From positions 3,472,001-3,536,000 of the forward strand of contig NZ_CP046122.1 in the NCBI RefSeq assembly GCF_009707365.1: DNA of 64,000 nucleotides, read 5' to 3'. This stretch comes from Microlunatus sp. Gsoil 973 (lineage in GTDB: Bacteria; Actinomycetota; Actinomycetes; Propionibacteriales; Propionibacteriaceae). Made by a program: the position numbers and the translations under genes. Below, one piece after another: positions 53,578 through 61,925 of this stretch (position 1 is its first letter; each line of letters starts with the position of its first letter). The notes below the pieces were generated by a model. That model was not told the origin of the DNA. It searched no databases and was given only the letters and a program-made list of their open reading frames with translations.

Positions 53578-55790
53578 ATGGATCACGTCGACGGAGCTGC
53601 GACCGCTTCGCCCTGCCGACACAATCACATCTCTCGACGTCGGGTGCTCGGCGCGGCCGGCGGCATCGCGGCCGGCGTCGGGCTGGGGTCACTGGTCGGC
53701 GCGGCACCTGCTGCAGCCGTGACGCCCCGCGGGACCGGGGTGCGATTCGCCGCAGTCAGCGACACCCACATCAGCATCAGCAGTTCCCAGTCGATGACCT
53801 GGCTCACCCAGGTGTACGCGTCCATCGCCGCCCGCGAGCCGGACGCTGTCCTGCATTGTGGTGACATCACCGACACCGGCCTGGCCGAGGAGTTCCGGCT
53901 CTACGGCGCGACCGTCCCCGAGTCCCTCCAGGGCCGGATCCACTACACGCCAGGAAATCATGAGACCCGGTGGGATCCGACGGCCAAGGAGCGCTACCGC
54001 GATCATTTCGGACCGGCGCCGTACTCGTTTGATCTTGGTGGACTCCATGTCATCGGCTTCGACCCCAGCGAAGTCCTGCAGGAACCGGGCCACTACGGCC
54101 GGTCCGGTCTCGACTGGTTGCGCGACGATGTCGCCGGTCTGCGGCCCGGGACGGCTGCGTTGCTGTTCCAGCACTTCCCCCTCGGCAACGACTATTACTT
54201 CCTCGATGACCAGCCGGCCGTACTCTCCGCTCTCGTCGGACTTCCGGCGCTGAAGGGCATCATCGCCGGGCACATCCACCGGGAGGACATCAGCCGGTTC
54301 AACGGAATCACCCAGGTCGCGCGTCAATGCGGTGAAGAACGGCGCCCTCTACTACTGGTTCGAACGCCGCACCGGATCGGACGAGGTGCTGGTGACCCGG
54401 GTGGCAGTCGCCGCCGACGGCACCGAGACCGAGACCCCGCTGACCAGCATTCCGTTGTCCGGTACGGAGACCGGCCGGGATCTCCGCCCGGACTCGGTAC
54501 GCCTCGGTCGCCTCAGTGGTGGGTCGCTCCCGGTGACAGTGGATCTCCGTCCGACCGCAGTGGCTTCTGCCGAGGTCCGTCCCTACCCACAGGCGATCTT
54601 CGGCGGCACCAGCAAGGACCCGTGGCAGCCGCTGTCCGGGACAGGACGCCCGGCGGACCGGTCAGGTCGAGGTGGCCGACCTCGTTGCCGGAACTCAACA
54701 GCTCGAGATCCGGGTCCGCGGGACCACCGGTGCGCGCTGGCAGGAGACCGCCTCCTACGAGATTCCGGCCGGCGCCGGAGACCCCTCACCGCAATGGCAG
54801 TTCCGACTCAGGGGCGCGGTGCAGGGCGGTGTCACGGTCGTCGATCGCGACCGCGACCTGCTGGTTACCGCGACCTCCGCGGGTGTGGTGACGATCTTCG
54901 ACCGGACGGGACGGCGGGGCTGGAGCCGCGCGATCGGACCGGTCTACCGCCGCCCGGTCGTTGATCGGACCCGTGACCGCATCTTCGTGCCCAGCGCCGA
55001 TCATCTCCTGTACGCCCTCGACGCGCGCACCGGAGGCACCATTTGGTCCTACGACGCCGGAGCGCCGGTGCTGAGTGTGCCGAACTCCGGTGTGATCGAC
55101 GGACGCGATCTGATCACCTTCTCGGCCGGTGATCGACTGGTCACTCTCGATGCCCGGTCCGGTGCCGAGCGGTGGTCGGTCGACGATCGCGGATTCTCCT
55201 CCGGACAGGTGGCGATCGACGGCGGCGTCGTCCATTCCTCGGCGGCGGACGGATACGCACGGGCATACGATCTCGCCTCCGGTGATCAACTCTGACACTA
55301 CCAGATGGCCACCGGCGATGCACACCGGATCGCTCTCTACAGCGGCTGGGACACGGTTGTCGCTGCCGGCCACGGCACTGTCGTTGTGGCAACGGTGTCG
55401 GCGGCGACCGCTCTCGACGCGGCGTCGGGTGCCGAGCTGTGGACGATGGCCGGTAGTGCCATGTACGCGCCGGCACTGATCATCGATGATCACGTGTTGC
55501 TGACCACCGAATGGGGCGTCGTCTCGCTCCTCGACCGGGACTCCGGCGCGGTGCTGTGGACCACAGACCTTGCGCTGCGGGTCTTCAACGCCGGTGTGGT
55601 GATCGACCACAAGACGGCGTGGGTGGTGACGGTCGACGGCAAGGTGATCGGGCTACGCCTCGTTGACGGTACGGTCGTCGGAGCGTTGCAGCACAGCCTG
55701 GCCTACAACTTCGCCCGTCCGGCCGTGATCGACGGCATGTTGGTGGTCGGCGATCAGGACGCTGTCGTTCGCGGGCTGCGATTGCCCTGA
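53578..55790 (+). pseudogene. Tat-exported calcineurin-like phosphoesterase fused to a PQQ-type beta-propeller, with three lesions
   Basis: ATG 53578 is followed by a Tat signal (SRRRVLGAAGGIAAGVGLG). A metallophosphoesterase domain follows: SDTHI, HCGDITDTG, TPGNHETR, FQHFPLG and AGHIHRED all match metal ligands. Frame shifts at about 54315-54325 and again at about 54640-54662 (each +1) lead to a linker and then a C-terminal propeller of outer-strand repeats such as LLYALDARTGGTIWSYD. An in-frame TGA at 55293, where TGG (Trp) is expected (DQL-W-HYQ), interrupts the last third. It is probably a decayed gene, or one damaged by read errors. Confidence 0.82.
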
Positions 55791-55804
55791 CCGATATTGG
55801 TTGA

Positions 55805-56386
55805 TCATTCGTCGTACCGGATGGAGTAACGGTGCAGGGTGACTCCCTCGTCGAAGGACGCCTGCTCGATCAGGTCGAGGTCCAACCGGCCGATGGGCTC
55901 GTCGAAGAGCGGCCGGCCGGCACCGAGGATCACCGGGTGGGTGAAGAGCATCACCTCATCCAGCAGTTGCGCCCGCAAGAGTTGGGTGGCCAGGTCCGCA
56001 CCGCCGACGCCGATCAGCCCGTCGGTCTCCGCGCGGAGAGCGGCCAGCTGATCAATGGCGTCGTCGCCACCGATGATCTTGGTGTTGTGGTCGGCGGTCG
56101 TCCGGGTCCGGCTGACCAACACCTTCGGCGCCGACGTCCAGATCTCGCCGTACTCCCGCATGAAGTCGGGCAGCGACTCATCGGTGCGTGCGTTCGGCCA
56201 GAAGGGGTCCATCAACTCGTAGATGATCCGGCCCTCGACCGACATCGCCAGTCCGCGGGCCCGGTCGTTGAACTCACGATGCAGCCGTTCGGTGATGCGC
56301 AACCAGTCGCCGGCGTTGTGATCACCCGGAGCGCTTTCGATCTTCAGATCCAGCGAGACATTCATCCAGTACACGAACCGGCCCAT
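55805..56386 (-). CDS. Dihydrofolate reductase-like (RibD C-terminal family) protein
   Basis: The 193-residue product (GGGAGG six bases before ATG 56386) has the reductase core: GRFVYWMNVSLDLKIE at the start, a DPFWP segment, VLVSRTRTT, and a C-terminal IGVGGADLATQLLRAQLLDEVMLFTHPVILGAGRPLFD with the nucleotide-binding glycine turn. This family includes DHFR-like and riboflavin-pathway reductases; most stand-alone members are of unknown substrate. It is followed after 25 bp by tetR on the same strand, so the two may share a transcript. Confidence 0.85.
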   Translation of the reverse strand: MGRFVYWMNVSLDLKIESAPGDHNAGDWLRITERLHREFNDRARGLAMSVEGRIIYELMDPFWPNARTDESLPDFMREYGEIWTSAPKVLVSRTRTTADHNTKIIGGDDAIDQLAALRAETDGLIGVGGADLATQLLRAQLLDEVMLFTHPVILGAGRPLFDEPIGRLDLDLIEQASFDEGVTLHRYSIRYDE

Positions 56387-56411
56387 CGTCGCCTCCCGAT
56401 GATCAATACGG

Positions 56412-57098
56412 TTACCGGCGGGAGATCAGGGCATCCACGCCGTCGAGGATCCTTTCCAGGCCGTAATCGTAGGCCTGATCGGCAGCGTCCGCCGCGCTGG
56501 TTTCGGCGAATGCGGCTGTACTCAACGGAAACTCGGCGTGTCGATCGGCCAGCACCGCGGCGAGCCGGGCGCTGATCGCCTGCTCGGGATCCTGTTGATC
56601 CTCCTGCTGCTGCACGATGCCGCGTACGTGGGAACTCAACAGGGCGAGCGTGTCCAGCCGTTCCGATCCGCTGAGCAGCAAGGCCGCCAATGCGGCCAGT
56701 CCCGCCTCGAACCAACTCAACTCGACCGGGCCGATCAGCCGGATGCCGGAGGCCGCCGCCGACAGCCACGGATGGGCGGCGAAGCCCTGGCGCATGGCGT
56801 TGGCCCAGATGCGCAGGCCCTCGCGCCACGGCCCGGCGGTGTCGGGCGGCTGCCCCATGGCCACCTCGATCATCAGGGCGATCAGTTCGCCACGTGCGGG
56901 GACGTGGCGATAGAGCGCCATCTTGGTCACACCGACCTCGCCCGCGATCCGCTGCATGGAGGCGGCGTGGAGGCCTTCCTGGTCGGCGACCCGGATCGCG
57001 GCAGCGATGATCTGCTCGCGGTCGACCCGCGGTTTCGGTCCTCGGCGTCCGGGTCGCGGCGTCGCCCACAGCGCGGCTGCCAGAGAGTCACCAGACAT
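56412..57098 (-). CDS. TetR-family regulator (TetR_C_1-type)
   Basis: Product of 228 residues from ATG 57098 with AAGGAG eight bases upstream. The N-terminal HTH is DREQIIAAAIRVADQEGLHAASMQRIAGEVGVTKMALYRHVPARGEL (residues about 25-70), and the rest is the ligand-binding helical domain. It lies divergent to an FAD-dependent monooxygenase, with two tandem palindromic operators between them. This is the arrangement by which TetR represses a TetX-like oxygenase. The inducer is unknown. Confidence 0.92.
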   Translation of the reverse strand: MSGDSLAAALWATPRPGRRGPKPRVDREQIIAAAIRVADQEGLHAASMQRIAGEVGVTKMALYRHVPARGELIALMIEVAMGQPPDTAGPWREGLRIWANAMRQGFAAHPWLSAAASGIRLIGPVELSWFEAGLAALAALLLSGSERLDTLALLSSHVRGIVQQQEDQQDPEQAISARLAAVLADRHAEFPLSTAAFAETSAADAADQAYDYGLERILDGVDALISRR

Positions 57099-57120
57099 GT
57101 CCCCACTCCTTCCCCTTGCA

Positions 57121-57162
57121 ACTGTGTCTACCAGACACTACTCTGTGTCCGGTAGACACAGT
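57121..57162. promoter_or_regulatory. Double TetR operator between tetR and the FAD monooxygenase
   Basis: Two copies of a 15-bp palindrome occur 21 bp apart: GTGTCTACCAGACAC (57124-57138, arms exact) and GTGTCCGGTAGACAC (57145-57159, one arm mismatch). In addition the outer 12-mers ACTGTGTCTACC (57121-57132) and GGTAGACACAGT (57151-57162) are exact complements, so the whole 42 bp is one larger palindrome. The site lies in the middle of the divergent promoter gap. Confidence 0.8.
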
Positions 57163-57183
57163 TTCTGTCCGGAGGGATTTGTC

Positions 57184-58344
57184 ATGAAGGTGTTGGTTTC
57201 GGGGGCAAGCATCGCGGGCCCGGCAGTGGCGTACTGGCTGGGTCAGCAGGGCCACGAGATCACCGTGGTCGAGCAGGCGTCAGCGGTCCGCTCCGGTGGT
57301 CAGGCGGTGGACTTCAAAGGCGCCACCCATCGGCAGGTGTTGCAGCGGATGGGGATCTGGGACGGCCTGCAGGCGATCCGTACCGCACCCGTGGATCAGC
57401 ACATCGTCGACGCAGGCGATCGGGTGCGGGCGATCATCCCGCACGAGTTCACCGGCGGTGATCTCGAGGTGCTGCGCGGCGACCTCGGGCGGCTGCTGTT
57501 CGATCGGACGAAGGAGAAGGCCGAGTACCTCTTCGGAGATCGGATCGAGTCACTCTCGGTCGTCGGCGACGGGGCGGAGATCGTCTTCCGGAGCGGCCGC
57601 CGGGAGGATTTCGATCTTGTGGTCGGTGCCGACGGGATCCATTCCGGGGTGCGCCGGCTGGCGTTCGGACCCGAGGACGACTACGTCCAGTTCCTCGGCC
57701 ACTACTACGCCGTGGTCGGCAGCAACACCGGCGCCGGCCATGAGTTCGACGCAGCCGGCCGGGCCATCGGGTACTGGTACAACGAGCCGGGCCGGCTGGC
57801 GGCGATCGGCGGGCCGAAGGCACCGGATCTGTACGTGTTCGCCGGCGAGAAGGACGCCTACGACCGGCGGGATGTCGCGCAGCAGAAGATGTTGATCAAG
57901 GACAGCTACGCGGGCAGCGGCTGGCGGGTGCCGGAGATGCTTGGCCGGCTTGAGGAGGCGGACGAGTTCTACCTGGACGGCATCAACCGGGTGCGAATGG
58001 ACAGCTACACCCGCGATCGGGTCGTCCTGGTCGGCGACTCCGCCTACGGCAACACCCTCGGCGGATTCGGCACCGGTCTGTCGATCGTCGGAGCGTACGT
58101 CCTCGCCGGCGAACTCGGCCGAGCCGGAAATGATCTTGGAGCGGCATTGTCGTGCTATGACGCGATCATGCACCGGTACGCGAAGGTGGCCCGGTCCGGC
58201 AACGCCGGCCCGTTCCTGGCGCCGCGGAACCGCCTGATGATCGGCCTGCGCGATGTCACCTTCAAGAACCGTGCGCTCTTCGGGATGATGATGAAGCTGA
58301 CCGACAGGTTCGCCACCGACATCGAACTCCCCGACTACAAGTGA
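57184..58344 (+). CDS. FAD-dependent monooxygenase (TetX/PHBH-like)
   Basis: Product of 386 residues from ATG 57184 (GGAGGG eight bases upstream). An FAD-binding start, VLVSGASIAGPAVAYWLGQQGHEITVVEQ, is followed by LVVGADGIHSGVRR and the second FAD motif VVLVGDSAYGNTLGGFGTGLSIVGAYVLAGEL. This group hydroxylates aromatic drugs or metabolites using NADPH and O2; TetX-like members inactivate tetracyclines or rifamycins. The divergent TetR and its operators suggest induction by the substrate. The substrate cannot be told from sequence. Confidence 0.9.
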   Translation: MKVLVSGASIAGPAVAYWLGQQGHEITVVEQASAVRSGGQAVDFKGATHRQVLQRMGIWDGLQAIRTAPVDQHIVDAGDRVRAIIPHEFTGGDLEVLRGDLGRLLFDRTKEKAEYLFGDRIESLSVVGDGAEIVFRSGRREDFDLVVGADGIHSGVRRLAFGPEDDYVQFLGHYYAVVGSNTGAGHEFDAAGRAIGYWYNEPGRLAAIGGPKAPDLYVFAGEKDAYDRRDVAQQKMLIKDSYAGSGWRVPEMLGRLEEADEFYLDGINRVRMDSYTRDRVVLVGDSAYGNTLGGFGTGLSIVGAYVLAGELGRAGNDLGAALSCYDAIMHRYAKVARSGNAGPFLAPRNRLMIGLRDVTFKNRALFGMMMKLTDRFATDIELPDYK

Positions 58345-58376
58345 CCGGCGCAGCGGATGGCCGTGCCGTCGGCTTC

Positions 58377-58416
58377 GGATGATCTGTGGCAGGGACATTC
58401 CTGTCACAGATCATCC
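58377..58416. terminator. Strong hairpin terminator between convergent genes
   Basis: GGATGATCTGTG (58377-58388) and CACAGATCATCC (58405-58416) are exact complements, and CAGG/CCTG pairs inside after one mismatched pair, leaving a 6-base loop. The element lies between the monooxygenase stop and the gntR stop, so it can end transcription in both directions. There is no T-run. Confidence 0.75.
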
Positions 58417-58447
58417 AATGACGGGTTCTCCGGTCACCGCTCCGCAA

Positions 58448-59128
58448 TCACCGTTCCGGGAGGTTGAGGCGCTTCAGCCTCTCGTAGGCACCGAGGATGT
58501 GCTTGTCGATGCCGTCCTGGGCGGCCTGCGGGTCACCGAGCGCCAGGGCGTCCCGGAGTTCCTTGTGTTCGCTGTAGCCGACTTCGAGGAAGTCCGGGAA
58601 GCTGGCGTTGCGTGCCCGCAGGAAGACGGTGACCTGCCCGCGGATCGACTCCCAGACCCGCTGCACCCGGCTGTGATCGCAATAGCGGTAGATGATGTCG
58701 TGGAACTGAAGATCAAGACGTACGGCATCCTCGGGGTCGATCTTGGTGTCGACACTCTTCATCTGCTCCAGAACGTCGTCCATCTCGGCGAAACCCGTGC
58801 TTTGCATCCGGGTACAGGCCCGACTCGCCGCGAGCCTCTCGATCGCGCCGCGAAGAGTGTGCACCTCCTCGACATCCCGGCGCGTCAAGGTGCTGACAAA
58901 TGCGCCGCGGTGCCGGCGCAGTTCCACGTGACCTTCCTCCTCGAGCCTGGCCAGTGCCTGGCGGATCGGCCCGCGGCTGACCTTGAGCGCGTCGGCGAGC
59001 TCGGCCTCCTTCAGATGCTGACCGGGCTGGAACTTGCCGCCGGTGATCATCTCCCGCAGCACGTCGGTGACCAGATCCCCCAGGGCGCGCTGCGACGGTA
59101 ACGGGGACACGACGTCGTCGGGAATCAT
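58448..59128 (-). CDS. GntR-family regulator with FCD effector domain
   Basis: Product of 226 residues from ATG 59128, chosen for the AGGAGGTGG upstream; the longer frame from 59191 lacks this. The winged HTH ADALKVSRGPIRQALARLEEEGHVELRRHRGAFVSTL is followed by an FCD domain with the expected metal-ligand residues (DLQFHDIIYRYCDHSRV, SEHKELRDAL). It is divergent from the xylosidase locus, with a TTGTAAACAA operator between. It probably represses the whole sugar-use locus until an intermediate binds. Confidence 0.9.
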   Translation of the reverse strand: MIPDDVVSPLPSQRALGDLVTDVLREMITGGKFQPGQHLKEAELADALKVSRGPIRQALARLEEEGHVELRRHRGAFVSTLTRRDVEEVHTLRGAIERLAASRACTRMQSTGFAEMDDVLEQMKSVDTKIDPEDAVRLDLQFHDIIYRYCDHSRVQRVWESIRGQVTVFLRARNASFPDFLEVGYSEHKELRDALALGDPQAAQDGIDKHILGAYERLKRLNLPER

Positions 59129-59206
59129 GCCCGACCACCTCCTCAGGACAGGCACCAGCGGCAGCTGAAGCAGCACGACTCTAGTACTCACCAGCTCGGC
59201 TCGTAG

Positions 59207-59218
59207 ATTGTAAACAAT
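59207..59218. promoter_or_regulatory. Probable GntR/FCD operator
   Basis: ATTGT-AA-ACAAT is a perfect inverted repeat and contains TTGTNNACAA, the usual box of this regulator class. It lies 79 bp upstream of gntR and 105 bp upstream of the xylosidase. A TTGACA (59225-59230), a good -35 for the rightward promoter, begins 7 bp beyond it. Confidence 0.65.
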
Positions 59219-59323
59219 TACCTATTGACAGTATCCAATCCTCCCAGGCAGACTCGAGTCAACCCGCGAAGACGCAGAACCCCAAGCAGCCCGGCGCACC
59301 GGGCAGAGAGGTCAGCAACGACG

Positions 59324-61042
59324 ATGACCACCCAGACAGCGGTTCACGCCGGACGCAGATCGCTCGGCCCGTTCCCGCCCGCAGCTCCCCGGAATCCCGA
59401 TGCACCGCATGTCACGCAGGCGTCCATCCAGGTCGACGCCGACGACGTCCAGGGTCCGCTCACCCGGGTCTGGGAGAGCATCGGCTATGACGAGTTCAAC
59501 TGGACCTACACGCCGACCGGAAAGCGGCTGCTGAAGACCTTCGCCGACTTCTCCGGCGCCGGCTACCACGTGCGGCCGCACTACATGTACTGCTCCGGCA
59601 GCGGGTTCGGCATTCCGCACTGGAGTTCCGGGAACGTCTACCACGAGGACGAGAACGGCACACCGTTCTACGACTTCACGCTGCTTGACCAGGCCTACGA
59701 CGCGATCGTCGGCGCGGGTCACCATGTCCTCGTCGAGCTCGGCTTCACTCCGCGCGACCTGCTTCCGCCCGAGGCCGAGGCGCTGACGGTCGTGCCGAGC
59801 CCCACGGCCTACACCACCTACGAGGCCGGCGCCTGGGGTTACCCGCCCAAGGACTACGACAAGTGGGCCGGCCTGATCGCCGCCACGGTCCGGCACTGCG
59901 TTGAGCGCTATGGCGAGGCCGAGGTCAACACCTGGCTGTGGGAACTGTGGAACGAACCGGACGGCAGCTACTGGCGCGGCACCCTTGATCAGTTCAACGA
60001 GCTCTACACCGTCACTGCCAGGGCAGTCCGCGAGGCACTGCCCAGCGCCAAGGTGGGCGGGCCCGCGGTGACGAGCGGCGGGCTGGATTTCCTCAAGGGG
60101 TTCCTGGACTACACCTCGAGCCGCGACGAACCGATGGACTTCATCTCCTACCACACCAAGGGATCCCGCTGGGAGACCCGCGACTATCGGCCCTTCGCTG
60201 CTGCTCCGGCCGAGTTGCTCAGCCCGTCGGCGACGAAGATGCTGTACGACCTCCGGGAGTTCAACCGGCTGATCGCGTCCTACGACGCCTATCGCGATCT
60301 TCCGGCCATCGTCGACGAGTGCGACGCCGGAGTGCCGGCCCACTTCGGGGTCTACGACAACCGCAACTACACCTTCCAGAACACCGAGTACTACCCGGTC
60401 TTCCAGGTCAAACTGATGAAGAAGATCCTTGATCTCAACGCGGCCGGGCCGGTCCAGGTGGAGCAGGCGACGTCGTGGAGCTTCTACTTCGAGGGCGAAC
60501 GCTACTTCGAAGGCACCCGATCCTTCCTCACCGCCGGCGGCGTGCAGAAGCCGCTGCTCAACGCGTACCGGATGATGTCGCTGCTCGGCCCCGATCGACT
60601 CGGCACGACCTCGGACGCGGCCTGGCGGCTCGACGAACTCGACCACACCGACGGCAGCAGCATGCCCGAGGAGGTCGATGCGCTCGCGTCGCGGGCACCT
60701 GACGGCACCGTGGCCGTGCTGGTCTGGCGCCACATCGATGATCAGTATCAGACCAGCGATGACCAAGCACCGGTGACGATCACGGTCAATAACCTGCCGG
60801 CAGGCAGCTACCAGGTGCGCCATCTGCGGATCGACGCCGAGCACAGCAACTCCTACGCCGTGTGGCAGTCCTTCGGCTCGCCCCAGGACCCGACACCGGA
60901 CGAGCTGGCCGCCATCACGCAACGACAGGGACTCGAGGAGTACGAGCCGCAGCGGCGCGTCACCGCGAACGGCTCCGTGTCGTTGGACGTTGCGCTGCCG
61001 TTGCCGGCCGCATCCTTGTTGATCTTGGAGCCGTCGAACTGA
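59324..61042 (+). CDS. GH39 beta-xylosidase-like glycoside hydrolase
   Basis: Product of 572 residues from ATG 59324. The TIM-barrel catalytic domain has acid/base Glu211 in WLWELWNEPDG and nucleophile Glu332 in IVDECDAG, both in GH39 context (YDEFNW and FISYHTKG nearby), and a C-terminal beta domain. No signal peptide, so it is likely intracellular and acts on imported xylo-oligosaccharides. First gene of the locus with AKR and ABC permeases. GH39 also includes alpha-L-iduronidases; beta-xylosidase is the best guess. Confidence 0.88.
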   Translation: MTTQTAVHAGRRSLGPFPPAAPRNPDAPHVTQASIQVDADDVQGPLTRVWESIGYDEFNWTYTPTGKRLLKTFADFSGAGYHVRPHYMYCSGSGFGIPHWSSGNVYHEDENGTPFYDFTLLDQAYDAIVGAGHHVLVELGFTPRDLLPPEAEALTVVPSPTAYTTYEAGAWGYPPKDYDKWAGLIAATVRHCVERYGEAEVNTWLWELWNEPDGSYWRGTLDQFNELYTVTARAVREALPSAKVGGPAVTSGGLDFLKGFLDYTSSRDEPMDFISYHTKGSRWETRDYRPFAAAPAELLSPSATKMLYDLREFNRLIASYDAYRDLPAIVDECDAGVPAHFGVYDNRNYTFQNTEYYPVFQVKLMKKILDLNAAGPVQVEQATSWSFYFEGERYFEGTRSFLTAGGVQKPLLNAYRMMSLLGPDRLGTTSDAAWRLDELDHTDGSSMPEEVDALASRAPDGTVAVLVWRHIDDQYQTSDDQAPVTITVNNLPAGSYQVRHLRIDAEHSNSYAVWQSFGSPQDPTPDELAAITQRQGLEEYEPQRRVTANGSVSLDVALPLPAASLLILEPSN

Positions 61043-61073
61043 CGCCGCCATCTCACCGGAAGGCAGCCTGATC

Positions 61074-61898
61074 ATGATCACGCTCAACAACGGGGTACGG
61101 ATCCCGCAGCGCGGGTTCGGGGTGTTCCAGATCCCGCCCGCCGACACCCAGCGTGCGGTCGAGCAGGCTCTCGAGATCGGCTACCGGCACATCGACACCG
61201 CTGCCGCGTACAACAACGAGGCCGGCGTCGGCGCCGCGGTCCGTGCCAGTGGCCTGCCGCGTCAAGAGCTGTTCGTCACCACCAAACTGCGCAACGGCGA
61301 GCACGGCTACGATGCGACCCTGCGCGCCTACGATGAGACGTTGCAGAGGCTCGGGCTCGATCAGGTCGATCTGTATCTGGTGCACTGGCCGAATCCGACG
61401 GTCGATCTGTACGCCGAGAGTTGGCGTGCGCTCGAGCGGGTCTATGCCGACGGCCGGGTGCGGGCGATCGGGGTGTCGAACTTCCTGCCCGAACATCTGG
61501 AGCGGCTGGCCAAGGAGAGCGACGTCGTCCCCGCCGTCAACCAGATCGAATTGCATCCCACCTATCAGCAACGCGAGCTGACCCGGCTCTGCCGAGAGCG
61601 GTCGATCGCCGTCGAAGCCTATTCACCTCTCGGCCAGGGTGCTGATCTCGAACACCCAGCGGTGACGGCGATCGCGACGGCGCACCAGGTCACCGCGGCA
61701 CAGGTCGTGCTCCGCTGGCACATGCAGCTTCGCCACATCATCATCCCCAAGTCGGTGAATCCGGGCCGGATCCGGGAGAACTTCGCCGTGGACGGTTTCG
61801 CGCTCAGCGACGACGAGATGCGTGCCATCACCGAACTGGAGAGCGGCAACCGCATCGGCAACGATCCGCGCACCTTCGCGTTGAGTCAGATCAGATAG
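61074..61898 (+). CDS. Aldo/keto reductase
   Basis: Product of 274 residues from ATG 61074, 31 bp after the xylosidase. NADPH-dependent TIM-barrel reductase: GYRHIDTAAAYNNEAGVG with the catalytic Asp-Tyr pair, the K in VTTKLRN, LYLVHWPNP with its His, and IIPKSVNPGRIREN (cofactor site). In this locus it may reduce a sugar aldehyde such as xylose or arabinose to the polyol, but close relatives also reduce 2,5-diketogluconate and general aldehydes. Confidence 0.9.
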   Translation: MITLNNGVRIPQRGFGVFQIPPADTQRAVEQALEIGYRHIDTAAAYNNEAGVGAAVRASGLPRQELFVTTKLRNGEHGYDATLRAYDETLQRLGLDQVDLYLVHWPNPTVDLYAESWRALERVYADGRVRAIGVSNFLPEHLERLAKESDVVPAVNQIELHPTYQQRELTRLCRERSIAVEAYSPLGQGADLEHPAVTAIATAHQVTAAQVVLRWHMQLRHIIIPKSVNPGRIRENFAVDGFALSDDEMRAITELESGNRIGNDPRTFALSQIR

Positions 61899-61925
61899 CC
61901 GGATGATCATGAACGGATGTGACCG

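Noticed and set aside
55293-55295. TGA read as tryptophan (alternative genetic code)
   Set aside because: TGA is the normal stop for most genes in the window, so a single TGA at an expected Trp is a mutation or error.
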